From contig CAJVPJ010000428.1 of the NCBI GenBank assembly GCA_910592205.1, positions 1 to 25,434 of the forward strand: 25,434 bases of DNA, given 5' to 3'. The notes beneath the pieces are model-generated. The model searched no databases. It was not told the DNA's origin and saw only the letters and a list, made by a program, of their open reading frames with translations. This document shows positions 1-9,332 of the stretch, in pieces. A program made the position numbers and the translations under genes. The stretch's first letter is position 1, and every line of letters begins with the position of its first letter. The DNA is from Paraglomus occultum. Its lineage: Eukaryota; Glomeromycota; Glomeromycetes; Paraglomerales; Paraglomeraceae.

Positions 1-1210
1 ATAATAAATGCTACTTTATGTGAGACTAACATTATAATATATAAGGAAGCATGATTTATTTGATATAAACATTAGCAAAAGGTCAAAGTAGCAAGTAAAG
101 ATTTCTGCTGAATGGCAGGAATTACAAAATTATAAAAGCAGTTAGAAACTGAAAGATCAAAATTAGTGTCTAGAAAGTCAAAAATCAAACGAGGTTTCGG
201 ACGTTTGGACAGACAAATATCCTATAGCAATATAGAACAATTATGGAAATAACGTTACAGAATGAAAAATGCATATTTAAGTGATGATTTGATAAAAAAT
301 ACCAGAATTTTATTCCCGTCAGTTACAATGTCTTCATCATTGCCTTGTTCATTGTTATTATGTGCTTCTTCAACCCATAGTTGCTACCAACGTTATTATA
401 TTTTCATAGCTTAGCAATTTTTAAGCTGACAGTCAATATATGTTCCGAGTTTTTTTAAACTGCTGGGTACGCGTATAAGCGTTACGTTCAGTTTTTTGTT
501 AAAATTTGTTGATGCTCAAGTGTCCAAAAGTTTGGACAGCCATTGGGTCGGTTTGCAAGACTGCTTTTTTTCTACAAAACTTTGATAACTGTTGTTTTAG
601 AGAAATTAGACATTTGAAATGCTAGTTTTGTAGCACCAGCTTTGAAGAATCAGTATTTTGACATGTTCAGCTTCAGTTAATTCAAACATCCGGCGGAGTT
701 ACCGGCGTTCTCCTACTAATGCCAAAATCCACTAGACAATTAGTGAACCTTTAAACAGGCTTTACAATACTTGCAAACTCGTTTTCGTAGAGTATACGCT
801 TTTTGTAGATAACTATTTAATTTCTCGAGATTATAATTCGCTGGGATAAGGTAAAAATCTCTTGTGCGGAAAGTATAAACGCGTTTCTGACAATTAAATA
901 GATATTCTGGGTGCCGAGATACTAGCCATCATATTCGAATATGCAAATACAAAGTTTCCAATGAGCGATTTAAACCCAACCCTTCTATAAGCTCGGAAAA
1001 CCAATACCATTGTTTTCGCCTTTCCCCCGAAATATCGGAGAGACTATTACATTTGATTGGTGGACAATTACATATAGTAAATTAAGAAACTGTGAATATA
1101 AGAATAAGAATAATAATTTATTATGTGCCACCATTGATAAAATTATCAATTTGTGATTGACTTAATCTATCCGTTTGGTAAAAGTGTTGTATATCAGTTT
1201 GGAATCGACA
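1..1210. other. AT-rich non-coding flank
   Basis: No supported gene. Apart from the Tc1-like fragment described separately, this stretch is AT-rich with only short chance open frames. The motif TTTGGACAG occurs near 203-213 and again near 530-540 in the same orientation, which hints at more transposon debris, but the similarity is too short to draw boundaries. Confidence 0.6.
519..690 (-). pseudogene. Tc1/mariner-type transposase N-terminal fragment (decayed)
   Basis: Read on the minus strand from about 688, the sequence opens with MFELTEAEHVKILILQ. After a frame change it continues as AGATKLAFQMSNFSKTTVIK. This resembles the N-terminal helix-turn-helix of Tc1/mariner-family transposases (charged start, then a small-residue turn, then a second helix ending in a T-V-x-x-V pattern). 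A stop follows at once, and about 60 bp further on lies GTCCAAAAGTTTGGAC, a near-palindrome of the kind found at the tips of such elements. I infer an element reduced by internal deletion to its DNA-binding start plus one end. No DDE catalytic region is present. The call rests on pattern recognition of a short segment, so it is moderate at best. Confidence 0.4.
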
Positions 1211-1434
1211 TACCGTATCCTCTCGTGAATAAGCACCTATCGTGAATAAGCACTCCCTGATTACCACATAACCCTCCCCCAATAAACAGTTTATTACATA
1301 ATAACACGTGATAATAAAATTTTTATTAAAAGTCTTCGTTCTGCGATTACTTTTAGACAACCCCCTAAAGTTTATTATTTACGTGATGGTTGCCGATCAT
1401 TTTCATATGATCGAAAGGGGGTGCTTATTCACGG
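1211..1434. mobile_element. MITE-like element with GTGAATAAGCAC inverted repeats
   Basis: The right end reads GTGCTTATTCACGG followed by TA (1421-1436). Its reverse complement, CCGTGAATAAGCAC, is matched at the left end: TA then CCGT at 1211-1214, an interruption of about 9 bp, then GTGAATAAGCAC at 1225-1236. A second copy, CGTGAATAAGCAC, lies at 1241-1253. Both ends abut a TA dinucleotide, as expected of a TA-target element of the Tc1/mariner/pogo group. The interior of about 170 bp has no coding capacity. Size, inverted ends and absence of a gene fit a miniature inverted-repeat element. It ends about 200 bp upstream of the kinase gene start. The family name is uncertain. Confidence 0.55.
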
Positions 1435-1637
1435 TATATCGAAAGTTTGTTACATCGAGGTTTACTGTGTATTTGTTTTTATATTAATATTAATATATAT
1501 TTTTCCAATTTAATCGATGGATGCATTGATACGGGTGTCACTAATTTAAAGGTGTAACATGGCATAGTCAATATTAATATCACCCCCGAGAGAAATGAGC
1601 AGTAGAAACTTCAACTCAGCAGTATTAGTAAACAACA

Positions 1638-4295
1638 ATGACATCAATTGCCTCAGCCAAGAAATGGTTAGAAACGAGTCTTAAAAATGAATACATTCGA
1701 TTCTATTCTTATGATAGTTTAATCGATAGAGATTGCATAGGCCATGGTGCATTTGGTGTAGTTTTCAAAGCAACAGTAGCAACATCGGGCATAACTGTTG
1801 CTTACAAAATGATTAAATATTCGGATGAAGACGAGTTCTTTAAATGCTTTGTAAACGAGGTTTGTGATCATGCATAACGAAATACTGGCTTTTATTTTGT
1901 TCGTTCGTTTCATTGACACATGTTGTAGCTCAAGATCCATCGTAAAGTGGATGACCATCCCAACATAATTCGATTCCTTGGTGTTAGCAAAGGTAACGAT
2001 AAAAAGAAATCAATTCTGTTACATAATGGAATGGGCATAAAAATAATATTATCTTTTTTACTTTTTCAATAGATGTCAAGGGAAGATACTTGATGGTCTT
2101 TGATTACGCTAACAATGGTTCATTACGAGAATATTTGTCAACGTCATCTATTAAACTGGACTGGCCTGCCAAGTCTCAACTGGGTTTGGATATTGTCAAT
2201 GGATTGAGATATATTCACAGTGCAGGAATCTTGCATAAAGATTTAGTAAGTGCATTATACATTATACGATTTTGTTTAATTATGTGTAGTGATATATTGT
2301 TTCTTATGATATCACAAGTCTTCGAACAATGTGTTAATTCATGGGAAAACGGCGAAGATTACAGATTTTGGAACATCTGAAAAATTATTACTACAAAAAA
2401 CTTGCTCCGATCACCAAGGAACTTGTGCATACCTTGACCCTAAATGCTTTGATAGCAATGGCGGCAAACGAGATGAAAAGTCTGATATTTTTAGCTTTGG
2501 TATCATTCTATGGGAAATATCCAGCGGAGTATATCCATGCAGCGAATTCGAAAATATGTCCGACATTCAGATTTATAGGTTAAATGGTGGTCGTCATGAA
2601 GCAGTTCCAGGCACACCAGAGGAGTATAAAAAATTATATTCAGAATGCTGGGATATTGATTCAGAGAAACGACCAAACAGCGAACAATGCTATCATAGAT
2701 TAAAAAACGTGATTGGAACCCTGAACGAGTTACCAAAATGTGATACTAACCAAGACGACAAAGTAGAAGTAGAAAAAGATCACGATCACTCTCTTTCCAA
2801 CGAACTGTCATCATTATACAACGAGTTACACATAAATGGGAAATATACGGAACAAATAGCTAATTATATCAAAGTTTGGTTGATGCAAAATAAGGATAAA
2901 CAAGAAAGTTCATTGGCTACATTAAAAGCTCATACTAATTGTGGACAATGTTTTTTGCTTATTGGTTTTTTCTATGCGTATGGAATAGAAACAGAAACAG
3001 ATCTCGAGCAAGCTATTCAATGGTATCAACAATCAGTAAACACAGGCAATGCTGCAGCGCAGTGTAGCCTGGGTATTTGCTATGACAAAGGGATGGGAGT
3101 AGAAAAAAACATTCAGAAAGCAGTTGAGCTTTATCAAAAAGCTGCTGAGCAAGGGTATGCCAGTGCACAGTATAATCTTGGGCTTTGCTATATGAATGGG
3201 ACGGGAGTGGAAGAGAACGTCCAAAAAGCAGTCGAGCTATATCATAAAGCAGCAGAACAAGGACATGCCAGGGCACAAAATAATCTTGGTCTTTGTTATA
3301 TGAATAGGATAGGAGTGGAAAAGAACATTCAAACAGCAGTTGAGCTTTATCAGAAAGCAGCTGAACGCGGATACGCCAGGGCACAATGCAACCTTGGGAT
3401 TTGTTATGAATGTGGGACAGGAATGGAAAAAAATATTAAAAAAGCAGTTAAGCTGTATAAAAAAGCAGCTGAACAAGGATATGCTAGGGCACAATGTAAC
3501 CTTGGTATTTGTTATGAGTGTGGAACAGGAGTGAAGAAGAATGTTCAAAAAGCAGTTAAACTGTATCAGAACGCAGTAGAACAGAAATATTTCGTGGCAC
3601 AATGTAATCTTGGTGTCTGTTATGAGTATGGGATAGGAGTGGAAAAAGATATTCAAAAAGCAATTGAATTGTATCGTAAAGCAGCCGGACAAGGATATGG
3701 CAGAGCACAATATAACCTTGGTGTTTGTTATGAACATGGGATAGGAGTGGAAAAGAATGTTCAAATAGCAGTTGAGCTGTACCATAAAGCAGCTGAACAA
3801 GGATATGCCAAGGCACAATATAACCTTGGTGTTTATTATGAGCAAGGGACAAGAGTGGAAAAGGATATTGAGAAAGCGATCGAGTTGTATCAGAGAGCGG
3901 CTGAACAAGGATATGCTGGGGCGCAATGTAGTCTTGGTGTTTTCTACAAGAATGGGACGGGTGTAGAAACAAATATTCGAAAAGCAGTCAAGTTGTTTCA
4001 GAAAGCAGCCAAACAAGGATACGCCAGGGCACAATTTAATCTTGGCGTTTGTTATGAGCATGGGATAGGAGTGGAAAGTGATATTCAAAAAGTTATTGAG
4101 CTGTATCAAAAGGCGGCTGAACAAGGATATGCTAAGGCACAATTCAATCTTGGCGTCTGCTATAAGAATGGGATGGGAGTGGAGAAAAATTTTGACAAGG
4201 CAATGGAGCTGTATCAGAAAGCAGCTGATCAAGGATATGCCAGGGCACAGATTACCCTCAAGAGGATGGAATTTTCGTCAATAGGTGGTTTGTAA
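1638..4295 (+). CDS. Protein kinase with C-terminal Sel1 repeat array (4 exons, 811 aa)
   Basis: Predicted join 1638-1859, 1929-1992, 2073-2245, 2319-4295. The three introns (69, 80 and 73 nt) are GT-AG, and joining them keeps one frame. Residues about 28-285 form a complete tyrosine-kinase-like kinase domain: glycine loop GHGAFG (35-40), ATP lysine K57 in VAYK, likely helix-C glutamate E74, catalytic HKDLSSNN (D152, N157), metal-binding DFG (169-171), LDP in place of APE, and the subdomain XI RP. All key residues are present, so an active Ser/Thr/Tyr kinase is likely. A charged linker (about 286-359) leads to one degenerate and eleven clear 36-residue Sel1 repeats plus a partial one, ending at the C-terminus. 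Sel1 solenoids usually mediate protein-protein contacts. Kinase-Sel1 fusions are strongly expanded in Glomeromycotina. There is no signal peptide or membrane segment. Substrate and partner are unknown. Confidence 0.88.
1860..1928 (+). other. Intron 1 of kinase-Sel1 gene
   Basis: The donor is GTTTGT after codon 74 (phase 0) and the acceptor is TGTTGTAG. Removing 69 nt joins FVNE to LKIHRKVDDHPNIIRF, restoring the normal helix-C to beta-4 segment of a kinase. Without removal the frame stops at TAA 1875-1877. Confidence 0.85.
1993..2072 (+). other. Intron 2 of kinase-Sel1 gene
   Basis: The donor GTAACG splits a codon in phase 1 and the acceptor is TTTTTCAATAG. Removing 80 nt joins LGVSK to DVKGRYLMVFDYANNG, which is the beta-4/beta-5 and hinge region expected for a kinase. 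Confidence 0.85.
2246..2318 (+). other. Intron 3 of kinase-Sel1 gene
   Basis: The donor is the consensus GTAAGT and the acceptor is ATATCACAAG. Removing 73 nt reconstitutes the catalytic loop HKDL|SSNNVLIH, placing Asn five residues after the catalytic Asp as required. The intron interrupts the active-site loop, so retention would give an inactive product. Confidence 0.85.
3048..4235 (+). repeat. 108-bp coding tandem repeat (Sel1 units, 11 copies)
   Basis: Eleven consecutive 108-bp units encode 36-residue Sel1 repeats of the form YAxAQxNLGxCYxxGxGVEK followed by a second helix ending in ELYxKAAEQG. The reading frame and unit length are kept without a single indel. Nucleotide identity between units is high, suggesting recent duplication or gene conversion. 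A divergent unit precedes the array (codons 360-396) and a partial unit follows it. Confidence 0.9.
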
Positions 4296-4414
4296 ACAAT
4301 TAAAAAACATATATTAATTGGGTATAATTTTGCTTTTTAGAAGTTATGACTGTTCTATTTTGTTTTGAAGAATGTGTTTTATTATTTACTTGTAAACATA
4401 CACCTGAATTTATA

Positions 4415-4420
4415 AATAAA
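4415..4420 (+). terminator. Candidate poly(A) signal of kinase-Sel1 gene
   Basis: AATAAA lies 120 bp downstream of the TAA stop at 4293-4295. Position and sequence fit a polyadenylation signal, but AATAAA is frequent by chance in DNA this AT-rich. Confidence 0.4.
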
Positions 4421-5490
4421 TCTGCAGATATGTTTAAATTTTTATTGATCTTGAATGAGTACGCCAGAACATTTCAGCATAAAAGTTACAATTTTGTGGT
4501 TTATTAAATTAGTTCAGTTACATTTTTTACGACAAAATTGTCATTTATTTATCAATTAACAAACCGCATGATAACCTGATTGTTAACTTGTTTGTGGCTG
4601 TGACATAACAGTATCGTATTACTGCTGATTTTTACTATCTCCTCTCCTGACTTTTAACCAGTGAGAACATTTTATACAAAACGATCGCGATATTAGGTAA
4701 TGACGTGCCACAGACTCAAACCTCTAATTGTGCAGATAACCATGCGCGCAATCGAATATACTTACGCACGCTTCTATCCTCTATTCTGTTGCAGTTCCAG
4801 GAAATTACGCGACCAAGGTTATTGAACGAAAATAATTCGTATTAATTATATACTGTATATGACGCTTTTATACGACTCCCAAACTATACATATGCACCTA
4901 CAACAATGCTTTTCTTTATCGCGCGCGTCATTTGCAACAACTCTTTTTCAAAGCGTGAGTACAATGAACGATTCCTTGTCGTTATTTCATATTGCAGATG
5001 TGCAAAAAAAATATTCGTACACCTATAAGTCGACAGCTGAAATTCGGTTGTAACAAAAACTACGCTTTCTGTCCTACATAATGAAAAGTAAACAACTCTC
5101 TTCTACTATCTATCGGGCAAAGAGAGTTATAGTTTGAAATAGATTGACCTGTAATTATTTTTTTCCTACTTCGTTATCGAGACGTCATTATTCATAATAA
5201 CGTTTTGTTAACTACCAAAAACTGAACTCTAATACATTGTAACTTACTGTTTGCTGTTTTCAATAGTAACATTTTTCCAGCTAGTAGACCGCTTTTCTGG
5301 GGTTTCCACCGTCTTGCCTGATGTCTCATCTATGATTTCTGACAGTATAACCATCCACTATCGAAGAAGCTTTCAAATCGAACGTACTTTGAAGGGCATT
5401 AAGCAATAAGAAAGTGAGCGAACAATTTGTTTATGTAGTTATATTAGGCATTACGTATTGTGATAGAGCCTTTTGGCTTAAAATCTGTAA
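4421..5490. other. Intergenic region, no gene seen
   Basis: The stretch has only short open frames without recognisable protein features. One segment, near 4683-4708 (ATCGCGATATTA context), is closely matched at about 6154-6180 inside the spacer of the large inverted repeat, so part of this region belongs to a dispersed repeat family. Confidence 0.5.
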
Positions 5491-5500
5491 TGTGTGGGGA

Positions 5501-5720
5501 TTGCGATCACTCATGCATTTCAGTTCACTGGTGGGGTTGCGATCACTGGACCTGAACCACTCCACTCGCATTTGTCTTATAATGTACGGGAATTGCGATT
5601 ACTCATACTTCTCCAGAAGTGATTGCGATTATTCAAGTATGTCAGGCATTTCTTGCGATTACTTGTGCGTTTCAGATCAGTGGTTGTAACTTGGGAATTG
5701 CGATCGTTCAAATTCAGAAG
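5501..5720 (+). repeat. Degenerate minisatellite with TTGCGAT...CAG core
   Basis: TTGCGAT starts at 5501, 5537, 5593, 5623, 5653 and 5698. Most copies are followed by a variable A/C/T-rich run and CAG about 16 bases later. Two intervals are exactly 30 bp; the others are 36, 45 and 56. A single outlying unit occurs at 18573-18592, sharing the exact 20-mer GATCACTCATGCATTTCAGT with 5505-5524. Short open frames across it have no protein-like character. It directly abuts the left arm of the inverted repeat. Confidence 0.6.
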
Positions 5721-5727
5721 TCTGGGA

Positions 5728-6525
5728 TTGCTGATAATTATAGCGTAATTGTTCGTTGTCTGATGGATTGTTCGTATGTAAGTTGTTTGACGGCTTGCTC
5801 GTATCGGTTATAAAAATTGGATTGTTTGTAGCATGTAAGATGATGTTTGTATTTGCGCTTTGGAGAGAGAAAGAGATTGTTGAAAAACGACGTATGCAAC
5901 GATGTGGGAAGCCCCCGAGTATATATATGTAAATAGACGCGCGTTGCGCGTTAAATGACAAGTTATCAATCGCGTTGTCTATATTTCTTACAAGTATAAA
6001 TGTTTGTTGTTGTTTACACGAGATGTGGCAAAGTCTGTGACTTTCCAACTAGCCACTGGCAATTATAAAATCTAACCAGTTAAAAACTTTTTACTGCGTG
6101 CACTCCGAGAAGTTACACTGATACTATTGTTTTGTTTACGGAAACAATTATGACAATCGCGATATTATGTCATGATGTGTTATTTTACTCTTGGCTGATT
6201 TTCACACCCCTTATTACGTAAACAACAACAATAACAACATTATACTTGTATGACGCAATTGATAACATGAGACACCTTGTCATCTAGCACGCGAACACGC
6301 GTCTACTCGCACATATATACTCGGGGTTTTCCCCCCCCCCCCCATCGTTGCATACGTCTCTTGTCAACAATTTTTTTCTCTCTCCAAAGCGCAATACAAA
6401 CATTATTTTAACACGCTACAAACAATCCAATTTCTTATAACCAATACGAGCAAGCCGTCAAACAACAATGTATATCACACGAACAATTCATCAGACAATG
6501 AACAATTGCGCTGTAATTATCAACA
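5728..6525. repeat. Large imperfect inverted repeat (foldback element)
   Basis: The left arm is about 5728-6017 and the right arm about 6217-6525, separated by a spacer of about 200 bp. The reverse complement of the right arm follows the left through successive landmarks: the ATAATTA/GCG/AATTGTTC block, TTTGACGGCTTGCTCGTAT, GGATTGTTTGTAGC, GCGCTTTGGAGAGAGAAA, CGTATGCAACGATG, CCCCGAGTATATAT, GACAAG, TTATCAAT, ACAAGTATAA and GTTGTTTAC. Identity is perhaps 75-85 percent with small indels; I did not compute it. A 13-C homopolymer (6331-6343) lies in the right arm where the left has a short run. No coding capacity is evident. This could be a foldback/MITE-type element or an inverted duplication. 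Confidence 0.7.
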
Positions 6526-7150
6526 AAGCACGGTTTATTACGCAAATACAATGTTAAACTACGAACAATTTTTTGCAGCCACGCCTTATTATGCGGATAC
6601 GAAAGTTTGTTGCAACTAACGAGCAAAGCCTTTTAACAACAAAGCGATTAAGAGTCAAACACACGCCTACTGATACATAACGTCCAGGCATATCGCTTTA
6701 CAACAGTTCTTTTTCCAACGCAAACCGCAACTAATACAGTAAACGTCTACATTATTCCATATTACGACAATTTGATGCAGCTCACGAACAAAGGCCTCCA
6801 ACATCGACACGATGTATCGACCACAAACTGATGAAAAAATTCAAACACGCCTATTACCCAGACGTTTCTCTATTACTTCCAAAGTGTATATACAACCAAC
6901 AATCTGTTGCTACACCATATTGCTGCACATACGACAATCTTCCAATAACGATAGATTATCGACCACATAAGCGATGATGAAAATGTTCGAGCACACGTCG
7001 ACTCATATTCCCGGACCATTGCGCATGAACCGCTTTGCAACAACCTCTCTTCATTCAAAACGCAAATACAACATTAACGATACAACAAACAATCCTTTGC
7101 TCCATAGTTTACCATCAAACAAACTTTTAACACTTAATTCTTTTACATTA
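6285..7150. repeat. Diverged tandem units beginning ACACGCCTACT-like
   Basis: Related segments start near 6292 (ACACGCGTCTACTCGCACAT), 6660 (ACACGCCTACTGATACATA), 6843 (AAACACGCCTATTACCCAG) and 6990 (GAGCACACGTCGACTCATAT). Each runs on into a loosely shared order of motifs: a TTTGCAACAA/TTGTCAACAA-like block, then CGCAA(A)TACAACATT, then ACAAACAATCC, then a CAAAC-rich end. The first unit is also the right arm of the inverted repeat. Divergence is high, and I traced the alignment by eye, so copy number and boundaries are approximate. Confidence 0.4.
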
Positions 7151-7199
7151 ACATTTGTTTAAATGGGGTAGATAATATAACTAATATTAGTTAACAATT

Positions 7200-7870
7200 T
7201 GTCATTACTATTGCTCTTTTAAACCGGTTCACTAGGTGGCTGCTCGCCTTCGTCTTTGCTGGTGGATGGGTGCGGATCTGGATCGGGTGGTGGGTAGTTA
7301 CCGGTGACGCTCCTCTACTCACCCCTTTCACCAGTGCTCGCCTGCGGTGAAGGGATCCTGGCATGGGTCTGTTGAGTGGGTCATGGGGGATGCCCGGAAC
7401 ACTCTCAGACATCTTCCTTTTTTTCTTTCTTTTCTTTTTCTTCACAGCTTTAGATGACGGGTAGAAGGTTTTGGTAAGTATAAGGTGAGTATCGCATTGC
7501 TTTACGTATAACTAACTCTATTTTTCTATTCGCTTTTTCTTTCTTTCCCCTTTTTTCTCTCCCTGGTGGGTTTGCTGGGTGATCGGATCCAATGGGACTC
7601 TGGTGGAGGTGGAGCTGAGTTTGAGGGACTGATTCGGTGGTTACTTAGTCATTTGTGAAGGATCCGTCCTTGAAGCTGGTTAAGATGAATGGTGAATTTG
7701 CTGCTTGGCATGCCGATGGGAGCGATAGTTATTCATTATTTATCTACCTGTCATTATTATAATTTATGCAATAATAGCAAAATATAGAATAATAGTGTAG
7801 TACTATTTGTAACAATAGTATTTTAATATTAATGGGGGAAAAAAAAGAAATGGATGTGAAAAACAAAAAA
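7200..7870 (+). mobile_element. GC-richer island with A-rich end, possible LINE 3' remnant
   Basis: Base composition rises clearly between about 7220-7420 and 7560-7730 compared with the surroundings. The plus strand is rich in TGG/GGTGG words. It then falls into an AT-rich tract ending in repeated A runs around 7838-7870. A GC-richer body followed by an A-rich tail is what a 5'-truncated non-LTR retrotransposon leaves. One plus-strand frame (about 7218-7350) reads as a Trp-rich stretch before a stop; the minus-strand 84-aa frame (7191-7445) is Lys/Arg-rich. Neither has a domain I can name. No target-site duplication was found. The retroelement reading is an inference. Confidence 0.35.
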
Positions 7871-7879
7871 AATTATAAT

Positions 7880-9332
7880 AATATGCAATATGCATATTGC
7901 TGTTTATAAACAAGTTCATTAAATAAATGTTTGGTATATTTAAATTCTACTGCACTTGATATTCTACAGTCTCTTTCTTTATAAACTTGTTTATATTGCG
8001 ATTACATTAATTCATTAGTGTCAGACTTAGCAACGTGTATAACTTTTATTGTTCTAATTACAGTTTTATACTTGCGCGTAATTGTTAGCGAACAGAAACT
8101 AAAGCTGTAACAAGCGGATTGCTATAGTTTTAAATCAAGTAAGATAAAATATCTCGACAATTAAGTTTTTTTCACATAACAAGAGAAAATATTAAAGCGA
8201 GGATTGACTGGCAATTTTTCTTGTGGAAACATACAGTTGGCTTCCTTATACTAAGCCTTTGTCTTTCCAAAAAGCTTTAACAAAGAGCACTGACTATAAG
8301 CGAATAGAGAAAGGAGACATCAACATGTTGCGTAATTTCGAAAAATGTTTACACAAGTGTGCCGCGATTAATGTGTTTAAACTTTACTTAATTCGTGCGG
8401 GAGTAACAGAGTCACAACTGTAGGCCATTGAGAGCGTGCATGTCTTTTAATCATGTCGACACGAGTATCATGTATGACATCATTCAGAGCTTAATTGCAG
8501 AATAGAACTAAGCTCCAATAAAATATCCAAGTAATTAGGATAGAGTTATTCCTTGGAAAGGAGAACGAAATAATGTGAATATTCATTCTAATATTTCCAC
8601 AACCATTACCGATTTTGACAAATTCTCACCAGCATCTAGTTAATAAGACAATATAAATATAACTGGTATGTAAAAATCGAAAATATCCATGATCACTTTA
8701 AAATCTACTGGTAAGACATGTAATATACAATGTTATGCAAAAATGATATTTTGGTTACTTACTATAAAGTTAGCAGACAATATACGGTGATCATATATAC
8801 TTCAACGCAATAAAAACTGCTTGTGATGCGCAAGTTTATAGTACCGTTTACAAAGGCAGTACCAGTCGCTCAAATCGGTCAGAAAAAGCATTCTGAGAAT
8901 TTGTTGTAAAACGCAAAAAAAAATGAGTTTACGAAATTTGTTTTTTGACTAATGTATAATTATAGGATTATTCCCGATAGCGGAATTATCAAACAATGGG
9001 TAACTTTAGCCATCAATACAAGAATCTAACTGTATCATGATTTACTGTTAATACGAGTTATTCTCTATACAGCAATTGTCAAATAACGATGGTAGTATAG
9101 GGAGTTACTATCACATAATGTGTCTTCTACTAGTGAACAAATAATGAAGAATAATTAAAATTGTCTGGGCATTCAAACACAAACGATGTTGAATGTACCA
9201 CAAATGATTATAGTGACGCAAACGATATGTCAACAATTGGCTATTGGTCGATTGATCGACCCTCCTTTATAGCCACCGGCCAACTTACTATCGTAAATCC
9301 CGCATCTCACTTTGATTACATGTTTTCCAAAG
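7880..9332. other. Intergenic region upstream of F-box gene
   Basis: No gene can be supported. A 66-codon open frame (8223-8423, first ATG at 8325) encodes a charged sequence ending AGVTESQL; it has no recognised domain and no clear start. Another short frame at 9161-9379 runs into the F-box gene in a different frame and is probably chance. The rest is AT-rich with short direct repeats. Confidence 0.45.

Noticed and set aside
3556-3972. Second antisense frame over the Sel1 repeats
   Set aside because: Same cause: periodic sequence without stops in another frame.
3237-4232. 331-codon open frame antisense to the Sel1 array
   Set aside because: It is a shadow of the 108-bp repeats: one unit open in antisense makes every unit open. 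The translation is a monotonous Leu/Phe/Ser repeat, while the sense strand has clear kinase and Sel1 features.
2331-4295. Kinase-Sel1 as a gene starting at 2331
   Set aside because: 2331 is GTG, and the catalytic loop and N-lobe lie upstream in exons joined by three introns, so the frame starts at 1638.
5677-6048. 123-codon minus frame in the inverted repeat
   Set aside because: It lies wholly in repeat DNA with no domain. The homologous opposite arm does not preserve a matching open frame.
6331-6343. 13-C homopolymer as a functional element
   Set aside because: More likely slippage or an assembly artefact; the other arm has a shorter run at the same place.
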